The notes under the pieces: generated by a model
Seen by the model: the letters and a program-made list of their open reading frames with translations, nothing else
Told to the model about the DNA's origin: nothing
Databases searched by the model: none
Position numbers and translations under genes: made by a program
Shown: one piece after another, positions 5,818 through 12,503 of the stretch
Layout: each line of letters opens with the position of its first letter
Position numbering within the stretch: position 1 is the first letter of the stretch
Source of the DNA: Caldifarciminota bacterium
GTDB lineage: Bacteria > WOR-3 > Hydrothermia > UBA1063 > CAJXJZ01
NCBI GenBank assembly: GCA_027073945.1
Contig: JALTEL010000051.1
Span: 1 to 12,503 of the forward strand
Length of the DNA stretch: 12,503 bases
Direction: 5' to 3'

Positions 5818-8516
5818 AAAAACATGCAGTAATATACGGTTTAAATGTAGCCGGAATGAAGGCCGCTATTAATCTCGGCATGGGGGGATACGAAGTCCTG
5901 TTCCTGAATCGGGGAGACTATGTTGCTAACAACCCTACTCAATTGCTCTCTTATGACCCCACAAATATTACCAACGGATATCTCATGAAAGGCATTCAGG
6001 CGGTCCCTACCGTGGATATCTGGCATGGAGCTGAAATTGAGGATATCAATCCTTCCGAAAACGGTATAAGCCTGAAAATAAAGATAGTACCTCCGGACGT
6101 AGAACCATCAAAATGTGTTGAGTGTGGATTATGTGTTCAAAAAGGCATGGAATATGAACCAAGGCCAATTGGGGGTGTATATAGATTTCCTGCGGAAATA
6201 TCCGATGAAAAAAAGAAAAAAATTCATGATGCATGCCCTTTTGGGGCGGTTAATATAGAAAAAAATGCAAAATACAGGGATGTAGATGCTGATGTTTTCG
6301 TCATTGCCTCCGAATATGAGTTTGATAAGCAAAAACTCAAATCTCTCGGTGTAGGGAAGATTAAGAACCTATGGCCAATCACTAAAGTCCACAGATTATT
6401 CTTTGGAGTCGGGACACATTCACAGTTTTTAAAGGATGAAGAGGGTAATAAAATAAAAAGCCTTGCTCTTCTGAACGTTGATTCACTCAATTCGGGTTCT
6501 TATTTTAACTACGTTTCATTTTTATCGCTTATAAAATTCGCCCTTAAGGTAAAGAGCGTTGCTCCTGAGGTCAAAATTGATATTTACTATAACCTGCCCA
6601 ACTTTTATGGAAAAGCTCTTTTGAATCATATAAGGGATGCGCAAAAACAGGGTGTAAATATCATAAAATACAAACCAGAAGACCTCACAATAAATGACGG
6701 CCCTGCTGTGATGAACAAAAAGTATGATATTGTGAGTGTTTCTTACCCAGAGGTGGCACCCAATTCCAACAAATACATAGCTGAAAAACTCGGACTCGGA
6801 CTCAAAGACGGATACATAGAAACGCAGCCTGGTACCCTTGAAACAAAAGTAAAAAGAGTGTTCGCTGCAGGTGCTGCCCATGAGTCAAAGAGCAATTCCG
6901 ATGCTATAAGAGACGGGGATGTCGTTGCACTTGAATCATTTGCCTATTTATCCGAGCCATTACGCATGCCTGAAATGCCGCAGTTGCCCAATTATGACGA
7001 TACTACACCTGTGTACGGGACTCTACTTTGCAAATGTGCACTTGAATATCAGACTCATGGAAAAGCAGATAAGGTTATAGACTATGCCAGAGAGATATTC
7101 GGCAATAATGTGGAGGTATCAGACTTCTTGTGCCTCGATGCAAAAAAGAAAGCGGAGTCTCTTATTAAAAAGGGTGTTAACAGGATTTCTGTGGGCGCCT
7201 GTACCATGTCCCTGAGAGGGGGATTGCTTTTGAATATGATTCAAAAAGCAGGTCTCGATTCATCTTATGCAGATATCGTACAACTGAAAGAATGGGGCAA
7301 TTCGGAAGACGTTCAGAAATCCATGCTTAAACGGTCGAAAGCAGTACTTTCCAACAGAAAACAATCTACTATTCCAGTTGATGATAAAATCGAGAAAAAA
7401 GCGATTATAATAGGTGATTCGGTTTCTGCACTTACTGCGGCCCTGTCCATAGCACGGGCAGGACTAAATGCCACTATATTATTAAAAGATAAACTCAGTC
7501 CCGTGATTCCCGAACAATCTCTACTTGTTAACAAACTCAATAATATAAATAATGTTAAAATTCTGGAAAAAGCTCGTATTGAGAGCATTGATGGCTATGG
7601 TGGCCACTTTATTGTAAATGTTCTGCTGCCCAATAATGAAAAGGTTGAGGAAAGGGCAGGTGTAATTCTATTTGCTCCTGCCAACTATGAAATCCCTGAT
7701 ACCACTTCATTTAAGAACTTTAATCACATAGGTATAATATTCGGAGATAATAAAAAAGGCACATCATCTGCACGCCTTTTCAGTGATGTTGCACTCAGGT
7801 TAATAGAATCTCTTATAAAAGATGGGAAGAAGGTCTCACTTGGTGCTGCGATTACGGCTTTCAGGGGTAAAAATGTCAAAACATGGTCGGAATTATTGAA
7901 AAATGGGCATCTAAATCTTGTGGTAGCACCAGAACCTCTTGCAGATAGTGTGTTTGACTCTATGGAAAGCGCGCTAAAAAAGGAAGGTGCTGAAGTGGTT
8001 GTGGCTCTCAGAAGTGAAGAGACCTCCAATTATAACGATATAGTGAAAATGCTTGACCTGCGCATGAATGATGATGGTACCATTTATTACATAGAAGACC
8101 CCTATGACGATGGAAATATAAAGATGGTTTCCGGCCCAATGCTTACAAAAGGTATATTTATATCAGGTCCATTTAGAAAGCCCATGTCTTTTGAAGAGGA
8201 GATGCTGGACGGACAATCAGAAGCTATGAAGATGCTTGCGGTTATTGCGCAGCCAGCAATTATGGCTCCAGGCATGCGCATGATTTCATATACAAATTAT
8301 AGGAAATGCGCCGGATGTGCCCTATGCGTGGAAGCCTGTCATTACGGAGCCCGTTTTATAGACCCCGAAGACAATATTGCAAAGGTTCATGAGGCTCTAT
8401 GTGAAGGCTGCGCCGCATGTGTTTCAGCCTGTCCTTCAGGAGCAGCTGAGGTAAGAATGCTGGAAGCAAAACAAATGTTACAATCAATTTCAACTTTATT
8501 ATTACATGAGAAATAA
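5805..8516 (+). CDS. Tandem HdrA-like iron-sulfur protein with degenerate flavin motifs
   Basis: This 903-residue protein is unlike standard HdrA. Residues 6-400 resemble an HdrA Rossmann half, with GLNVAG at 12-17 and an interrupted ferredoxin (Cys104, 107 and 110, then Cys144-Pro). Residues 405-500 align by eye with the HdrA N-terminal domain of the neighbour: LCKC (409-411) against VCHC, FLC443 against FMC, GAC466 against ANC. A second Rossmann-like half follows, with GDSVSA at 537-542, where the glycine pattern is lost. It ends in CAGCALCVEAC (835-845) and CEGCAACVSACP (866-877), very like the HdrA C terminus. CPQC and YCSRICC have no counterparts. It probably serves as a structural or electron-wiring partner for HdrA or MvhD rather than a bifurcating flavoprotein (inference). 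An ATG at 5814, overlapping the preceding stop as ATGA, is an equally credible start. Confidence 0.8.
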   Translation: MAGMKKHAVIYGLNVAGMKAAINLGMGGYEVLFLNRGDYVANNPTQLLSYDPTNITNGYLMKGIQAVPTVDIWHGAEIEDINPSENGISLKIKIVPPDVEPSKCVECGLCVQKGMEYEPRPIGGVYRFPAEISDEKKKKIHDACPFGAVNIEKNAKYRDVDADVFVIASEYEFDKQKLKSLGVGKIKNLWPITKVHRLFFGVGTHSQFLKDEEGNKIKSLALLNVDSLNSGSYFNYVSFLSLIKFALKVKSVAPEVKIDIYYNLPNFYGKALLNHIRDAQKQGVNIIKYKPEDLTINDGPAVMNKKYDIVSVSYPEVAPNSNKYIAEKLGLGLKDGYIETQPGTLETKVKRVFAAGAAHESKSNSDAIRDGDVVALESFAYLSEPLRMPEMPQLPNYDDTTPVYGTLLCKCALEYQTHGKADKVIDYAREIFGNNVEVSDFLCLDAKKKAESLIKKGVNRISVGACTMSLRGGLLLNMIQKAGLDSSYADIVQLKEWGNSEDVQKSMLKRSKAVLSNRKQSTIPVDDKIEKKAIIIGDSVSALTAALSIARAGLNATILLKDKLSPVIPEQSLLVNKLNNINNVKILEKARIESIDGYGGHFIVNVLLPNNEKVEERAGVILFAPANYEIPDTTSFKNFNHIGIIFGDNKKGTSSARLFSDVALRLIESLIKDGKKVSLGAAITAFRGKNVKTWSELLKNGHLNLVVAPEPLADSVFDSMESALKKEGAEVVVALRSEETSNYNDIVKMLDLRMNDDGTIYYIEDPYDDGNIKMVSGPMLTKGIFISGPFRKPMSFEEEMLDGQSEAMKMLAVIAQPAIMAPGMRMISYTNYRKCAGCALCVEACHYGARFIDPEDNIAKVHEALCEGCAACVSACPSGAAEVRMLEAKQMLQSISTLLLHEK

Positions 8517-8527
8517 GGAGGTTTAAA

Positions 8528-8947
8528 GTGAGCGAATTTGAGCCCAAAATAGTGGGATTTTTCTGTAACTGGTGCACGTCCAGTGCTGCTGACCTTGCAG
8601 GCACATCAAGATTACAATATCCTGCGAATGTCAGGCCTATAAGAGTGCCATGCAGCGGAACCGTTGACCCTGTGTATCTTTTAAGGGCACTCAGGGAAGG
8701 GGCTGATGGCGTGATGATTGGAGGCTGTCATCCTGGAGATTGCCATTACATCACAGGGAATCTAAAAGCAAGAAGAAGAGTCAAGATAATAAAGACTATA
8801 CTTGAGAGCCTCGGACTTGAATCGGAAAGGGTTTTACTTGCATGGATTAGTGGGTCCGAAGGCCCTAAATTTCAGCGTGTGGTCACTGAATTTACGGAAA
8901 AACTCAGGAAAATGGGTCCTTCTGACCTGTCAAAAAAGTGGAAATAG
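8528..8947 (+). CDS. mvhD: MvhD-type [2Fe-2S] adaptor protein
   Basis: At 139 residues this is the usual size for MvhD, the small [2Fe-2S] subunit that relays electrons from a hydrogenase or formate dehydrogenase module to HdrA. Characteristic motifs are FFCNWCTSSAADLAG (Cys13, Cys16), VPCSGTVDP (Cys42) and GGCHPGDCHYITGN (Cys67, Cys72), giving the expected five conserved cysteines. The GTG start at 8528 is preceded by AAGGAGG with a six-base spacer; this site overlaps the stop codon of the upstream gene, which suggests coupled translation. No [NiFe]-hydrogenase genes lie in the window, so its donor is most likely the FrhB/FdhB-like protein encoded next, as in HdrABC-linked formate dehydrogenase systems. 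Confidence 0.92.
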   Translation: MSEFEPKIVGFFCNWCTSSAADLAGTSRLQYPANVRPIRVPCSGTVDPVYLLRALREGADGVMIGGCHPGDCHYITGNLKARRRVKIIKTILESLGLESERVLLAWISGSEGPKFQRVVTEFTEKLRKMGPSDLSKKWK

Positions 8948-8959
8948 GAGGCTGTTTAA

Positions 8960-10033
8960 ATGGCTAAAGGTATATTGATTAAAAAAGGAGATGAAAACAA
9001 AAGTGCAGGATGGTTCCTTGCCGAACTCGTCAGGAAAAACATTGTAAATGGCATAATCGCACAGAAAGAGGTTTATGAAGGTGAGGGTGCGTGGCATTAT
9101 CTCATGAAAAATCCGGATGATATTGAAAAAAGTAAAGTTTTTATACCTTTTATGGGCTCAAGCGGCGCCACAGTGCTTTCCAAGTTTACAAAGGATAAAG
9201 CCACTTCAAAACCTGTTGGTATAGCTCTCAGGCCATGCGAGTTGAGAGGTGTTGTTGAACTTGTAAAATATAAACAGATACAGCTTGACAATATTCTCTT
9301 AATTGCCACAGACTGCTTGGGTACTTATTCGAGAACCGACTACATTGACAACCCGGAAGCTCTGCCTTTAAACAGAGACAGATTACGTACTGCCTGCAAA
9401 AGATGTGTACATCCCACTGCGGAATTTGGCGATATAATAGTTTCATATCTTACAGCAGATGGTGGAATATGGGCTATTGCGAATTCCAAAAAGGGGGAAG
9501 AGGCTATCAATGCTTTAGGATTTCCAATCTCCGATGTCCCTGCTGAAAGAGATAAGACTATTCAAGATATTATAAAGAAAAACAAAGCAGACAGAGAAAA
9601 ACAATTTTCCGAATTCAAAGAGGCTTATGGTGGTATGGATGGTCAACTCAGGTTTTTCGGCAAGTGTATTAATTGTAAAAACTGCATGGAAAATTGTCCC
9701 ATATGCTTCTGCAAAGAATGCTTCTTCAAATCACCTTCCGTCACATGGGATTCTGAGGTATATCTTGACATGTTAGATAATAAAGAAGCTGTTCGTATGC
9801 CCGAAGACCCATTATTCTTCCAGTGGGGAAGATTGGCTCATATAACCCCTTCATGTATAGGCTGTGGTTTGTGTACAGAAGCATGTCCCGTAAACATTGA
9901 TGTAGGATTGATATTCTCCTTGGTAGCAGAGAATGTGCAGAGCTCTTTTGATTATGAAGCAGGCAGGTCACTGGAAGAAGAACCCATATTAATGGAGTTC
10001 AGAGAAAAAGAGCTTGAAGATCTCGCGGAATAA
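8960..10033 (+). CDS. FrhB/FdhB-like iron-sulfur flavoprotein, probable electron-entry subunit
   Basis: This 357-residue protein resembles the beta subunits of F420-reducing hydrogenase and F420-linked formate dehydrogenase, which bind FAD and [4Fe-4S] clusters. The N-terminal two thirds carry ALRPCELRGVVEL (Cys93), TDCLGT (Cys119) and ACKRCVHP (Cys146, Cys149). The C-terminal dicluster has CINCKNCMENCP (Cys236-246) followed closely by ICFCKEC (Cys249, 251, 254), then CIGCGLCTEACP (Cys299-309). It starts nine bases after an AGGAGG and is the last gene of the operon. Beside MvhD it is the natural donor module, taking electrons from F420H2, from formate through an FdhA encoded elsewhere, or from another donor; the sequence alone does not tell which. 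A FlxC- or AsrA-like role is a weaker alternative. Confidence 0.8.
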   Translation: MAKGILIKKGDENKSAGWFLAELVRKNIVNGIIAQKEVYEGEGAWHYLMKNPDDIEKSKVFIPFMGSSGATVLSKFTKDKATSKPVGIALRPCELRGVVELVKYKQIQLDNILLIATDCLGTYSRTDYIDNPEALPLNRDRLRTACKRCVHPTAEFGDIIVSYLTADGGIWAIANSKKGEEAINALGFPISDVPAERDKTIQDIIKKNKADREKQFSEFKEAYGGMDGQLRFFGKCINCKNCMENCPICFCKECFFKSPSVTWDSEVYLDMLDNKEAVRMPEDPLFFQWGRLAHITPSCIGCGLCTEACPVNIDVGLIFSLVAENVQSSFDYEAGRSLEEEPILMEFREKELEDLAE

Positions 10034-10099
10034 AGAGCTCAAGACACACAGCGTTTCTGGATATCAATTATGATGAGTGCTTGGTATTTCAGCTCTTTA
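10031..10099 (+). repeat. Spaced 9-bp perfect inverted repeat between the redox operon and recJ
   Basis: TAAAGAGCT at 10031-10039 is the exact reverse complement of AGCTCTTTA at 10091-10099, separated by 51 bases. The left arm contains the stop codon of the upstream gene. The right arm runs up to about 20 bases before the recJ ATG. The long loop and the lack of a U-tract make it a poor match to an intrinsic terminator. It could be an RNA hairpin base, a regulator site, or chance. Confidence 0.4.
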
Positions 10100-10107
10100 A
10101 AGTGCAT

Positions 10108-10113
10108 TATACC
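10108..10113 (+). promoter_or_regulatory. Weak candidate -10 element close to the recJ start
   Basis: TATACC lies five bases before the recJ ATG, within a gap that shows no Shine-Dalgarno sequence. If it acts as a -10 box, transcription would begin at or next to the ATG and the message would be leaderless. A TTGGTA at 10081-10086 resembles a -35 box but its spacing, 21 bases, is too long. This is a weak suggestion. Confidence 0.2.
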
Positions 10114-10118
10114 TTAAT

Positions 10119-11669
10119 ATGCAAACTATTCAATACATAGCAGAAAATTATGACATTCCGGAAAACATAGCAGCTGTTCTTGTCAAAAAGGGTATTAATA
10201 ATAAAGCCCTTGCGGATGCGCTGTTTAATCCCGTTATTGCAGAATTGTTACCGGTTGAAACCCTGCCCAATGCCAACAGAGCAATAGAACGTATTCTCTC
10301 TGCTGCTGGGAAAGGGAAAAAAATTTTGATATGGGGGCATGAAGATGCGGACGGTGTAACCTCTGTAGCAATAATGTTGAGGGTTTTGCGCTCTCTTGGA
10401 GCCGAGTGTGATTATTATATCCCTTCAAAAAGCAGGGAGGGCCACGGCCTGTACAAAAATGCCATTGATAAACTGGCAGACAGAGGAATCAACGTTATCA
10501 TTACTGTGGACTGCTGCTCATCCAACAAAAATGAAGTGGATTATGCTGCTTCAAAGGGTATTGAAATAATCATCACCGACCATCACGAAATTAAGGGAGA
10601 TATTGGTAATTTAATAATGGTAAATCCCAAGTTGGGTGGAGACTCTTTTAGATACCTTGCAGGTGTCGGTGTGGCATTTAAAATAGCTTATGGAGTAATC
10701 AGACGTAAACAGAACATGGAAATCCTGGAATTTATAAAAAAATTCCCCGAGTTACTCGTTTTTTCCAGTATAGGAACTGTTGCTGACAGGGTACCTCCAT
10801 TCTCTGAAAATGCCATTTTCATTAATGAGGGGAGTACCATGATTCACAATTCGTCACTCCCATTCATAGATGTTCTGAGAAAGAGATACAACACAGAGCC
10901 GACAATGGAGCAATTGGTGGGAGTTGTCTCAAGCGGGATATCTGTTGAAGGCAAGCTTAAAACAGTTGACATGCTGCTTTCAAGAAGTTATATAGAAGCA
11001 GAAGAACTTATTACACCGCTTTTCGAACAGGTAATCAGCTGGCAATCCACTACATCTGCACTGTTAAAAAAGGCAAGAGAGAAAATAGGACAGCTCAGGG
11101 ACTACATTATAGTGGATATGGGAAAAGTAGAGCCGAGATACCTTGGGTATATTGCCAACCAATTAAAGCAGCAGTATAATTTACCTGCAATAGTAATGGG
11201 AAGAAGAGAAGACGGCACAGCAACAGCAGAAGTACGGGTACCCTACGGATTTGATTCGCTATTATTGCTTGATTATATATCACAGGACCTTATAACTTAT
11301 GGCGGGCATAAACTCGCCAGCGGATTTTCTGTTGAAGAATGGGACATCCCTTATCTTATTGAAGAAATTGAAAAGTTTTTCAAAGAACATCATTACTCAA
11401 ATGAAAAGCCCTTTGCGGACCTTGAAGTGAGTGACCAAAAAAATCTTAAATTTTATAGAACACTTGAGAAACTGGGAAAACTGGGGGTTGAGATGAGAAT
11501 ACTTATAAAGGGTATTAAAGTCAACTATTTCAGAAAGAATCTCAAGGAAAGCTTTACATTTATCAATGACCAGTTAATTGACAAATACCTGCCGGAAAAA
11601 ATCATCTCCATACTAATTTCCACAACACAAGAAGGCTTAAAAATTCTGAATATTTACGAGTCTTTTTGA
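10119..11669 (+). CDS. recJ: RecJ-like DHH-family single-strand DNA exonuclease
   Basis: This 516-residue protein is predicted to be a metal-dependent 5'-3' single-strand exonuclease acting in DNA repair. DHH-family motifs are visible in order: HEDADG (74-79), VDCC (130-133), DHH (154-156) and VADRVPP (222-228). The DHHA1 motif GGHKLASGF is at 395-403. The last 80 or so residues may be the OB-like part of RecJ. At 516 residues it is shorter than most RecJ proteins (about 560-600), so other DHH/DHHA1 exonucleases remain possible. An in-frame stop at 10098-10100 rules out an earlier start, and the N terminus matches RecJ from ATG 10119, although no ribosome binding site is visible. It lies 85 bases after the redox operon and ends directly against the convergent phosphoesterase gene. 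Confidence 0.85.
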   Translation: MQTIQYIAENYDIPENIAAVLVKKGINNKALADALFNPVIAELLPVETLPNANRAIERILSAAGKGKKILIWGHEDADGVTSVAIMLRVLRSLGAECDYYIPSKSREGHGLYKNAIDKLADRGINVIITVDCCSSNKNEVDYAASKGIEIIITDHHEIKGDIGNLIMVNPKLGGDSFRYLAGVGVAFKIAYGVIRRKQNMEILEFIKKFPELLVFSSIGTVADRVPPFSENAIFINEGSTMIHNSSLPFIDVLRKRYNTEPTMEQLVGVVSSGISVEGKLKTVDMLLSRSYIEAEELITPLFEQVISWQSTTSALLKKAREKIGQLRDYIIVDMGKVEPRYLGYIANQLKQQYNLPAIVMGRREDGTATAEVRVPYGFDSLLLLDYISQDLITYGGHKLASGFSVEEWDIPYLIEEIEKFFKEHHYSNEKPFADLEVSDQKNLKFYRTLEKLGKLGVEMRILIKGIKVNYFRKNLKESFTFINDQLIDKYLPEKIISILISTTQEGLKILNIYESF

Positions 11670-12503
11670 TTAAAGTTTGAATTTATCAATCCCACAACCC
11701 GCTGTATTCTTGGTAATACCGAACACATGAGAGCCCTTTATTTTAAGAAGTATATATACTGTCTCATTTGAAAATTTTATCGTCTTTTTTATAAGACTAT
11801 CTGGAACAGTATATATAGGTGCACCTCCTGTTCCAACGATAACTTCGCTAAGTGGTCTGTTAAAGCCTCTTGATGTGTCCAGTGCGATAACTCTTCGAGC
11901 GTATATGTGTTCATGACTGTTTACAACGAGTTTTACAGGCAAAGCTGTCAGACATGCCCATATGCTATCCCTGTGTGGTTTTGCATAATCCAATGCGTGT
12001 CCCTTTTCCGCAACCGGGAAGCAGGGTTCATGAAAGAAAACTATGATGTGCTTAAAATCCCTGGCTTTGTTCTTTAGAAAACTCAATTGAATATTGTCAA
12101 TGTTTCCACTCATTCTCTTGTACTTCAATTTGCTATAGTTATAATCGCTATTAAGGAAAAACATACCCCAATTATTGAAGCCAAGATAATACACAGTACG
12201 TTTATATGGAGGCATTGTATCAATAACAACAGAAGGGCCATTATCAGGCAAAGAAAAGACTTTTTTCCATAGATACTCTGCACTTTTTTTACCATATCCG
12301 TCACGATGAGACTTTCTTGTACCCATGAACGGAGCGGTCATATCATGATTACCCGGAACAGGAAGTATCGGAACCGAGGCACTGTAAGGGAAGGTGGCTT
12401 TCATCCAAGTATCATACTCAAGCTCTGCTCTACTTATGGACGAGGTATATCCTGATATCAGATCCCCATTTACCACAATCAGATTTACGCTGTCGGCATA
12501 CAT
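11670..12503 (-). CDS. Calcineurin-like metallophosphoesterase, 5' end cut by the window edge
   Basis: This is the C-terminal 277 residues of a dinuclear-metal phosphoesterase. In the visible part, the GD motif (VNGDLISG) is at residues 13-14, GNHD at 51-54, a metal-binding His at 158 (FFHEP) and the SHEH form of the GHxH motif at 196-199. The first DxH motif of the family should lie about 30-40 residues upstream, beyond 12503, so the methionine at the edge is probably internal. The sequence pattern (HEPCFPV, SHEHIYAR) recalls purple acid phosphatase-like members. The substrate is unknown, and any signal peptide would be outside the window. The gene is on the opposite strand from all others here and its stop codon abuts the recJ stop. 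It has no evident link to the redox operon. Confidence 0.85.
   Translation of the reverse strand: MYADSVNLIVVNGDLISGYTSSISRAELEYDTWMKATFPYSASVPILPVPGNHDMTAPFMGTRKSHRDGYGKKSAEYLWKKVFSLPDNGPSVVIDTMPPYKRTVYYLGFNNWGMFFLNSDYNYSKLKYKRMSGNIDNIQLSFLKNKARDFKHIIVFFHEPCFPVAEKGHALDYAKPHRDSIWACLTALPVKLVVNSHEHIYARRVIALDTSRGFNRPLSEVIVGTGGAPIYTVPDSLIKKTIKFSNETVYILLKIKGSHVFGITKNTAGCGIDKFKL

Noticed and set aside
6522..6881. A 119-codon minus-strand open frame inside the tandem HdrA-like gene
   Set aside because: No family resemblance and no ribosome binding site were seen; the plus-strand frame continues unbroken through it with HdrA-like homology on both sides.
1353..8516. Reading the two HdrA-type proteins as QmoA and QmoB of sulfate reducers
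   Set aside because: QmoB ends in an MvhD-like domain and the system has a membrane-bound QmoC; here MvhD is a separate gene, HdrB and HdrC are separate soluble proteins, and no apr or sat genes are present.
8528..8947. Evidence for a [NiFe]-hydrogenase (Mvh) operon
   Set aside because: Only MvhD is present; no large-subunit or small-subunit hydrogenase gene occurs in the window, and the adjacent gene is FrhB/FdhB-like.
10031..10099. Intrinsic terminator at the end of the redox operon
   Set aside because: The inverted repeat arms are separated by 51 bases and no T-run follows the right arm, so it does not fit a standard Rho-independent terminator.
12087..12272. A short plus-strand open frame opposite the phosphoesterase
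   Set aside because: The minus strand here encodes the conserved phosphoesterase fold, so the plus frame is most likely chance.

Overview
The window is almost entirely coding. Eight tightly packed plus-strand genes (49-10033) form one apparent operon of iron-sulfur and flavin oxidoreductase subunits. It is followed by a plus-strand RecJ-like DHH exonuclease gene (10119-11669) and a convergent minus-strand metallophosphoesterase gene that runs off the right edge (11670-12503). The base composition is moderately AT-rich, with frequent AGA and ATA codons. Strong AGGAGG-type ribosome binding sites precede most operon genes, and one TTG and one GTG start are used. There are no transposons, CRISPR arrays, tRNAs or rRNAs. 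The gene content points to an anaerobic prokaryote, most likely a bacterium; I cannot assign a phylum from sequence alone.

Operon layout: hdrC (49-453), hdrB (474-1352) and hdrA (1353-3365) encode a full set of heterodisulfide-reductase-type subunits. Next come a [2Fe-2S]/2x[4Fe-4S] SdhB/TfrB-like subunit (3383-4108) and a fumarate reductase/succinate dehydrogenase-type flavoprotein (4120-5817). These are followed by an unusual 903-residue protein (5805-8516) that reads as two HdrA-like halves joined, with eroded flavin motifs, then an MvhD-type [2Fe-2S] protein (8528-8947) and an FrhB/FdhB-like iron-sulfur flavoprotein (8960-10033). No predicted subunit shows a signal peptide or membrane anchor, so the assembly should be soluble and cytoplasmic.

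Working model (inference): electrons enter through the FrhB/FdhB-like subunit, from F420H2, formate via an FdhA encoded elsewhere, or another low-potential donor. They pass through MvhD to the HdrA flavin, where they could be bifurcated. One branch would go through HdrC to HdrB (a disulfide or similar acceptor). The other could reach the fumarate reductase-like module, or the reverse direction could couple succinate oxidation to a lower-potential acceptor. The pair at 3383-5817 resembles methanogen thiol:fumarate reductase (TfrAB), except that the CCG-domain part of TfrB is missing and may be supplied in trans by HdrB. The combination of HdrABC, a split Tfr-like pair, a pseudo-HdrA, MvhD and FrhB is the most notable content of the window.

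The genes after 10033 look unrelated to the redox operon. recJ has a different start context, with no visible Shine-Dalgarno sequence, and sits behind a spaced inverted repeat. It meets the metallophosphoesterase gene tail to tail with no intervening base.
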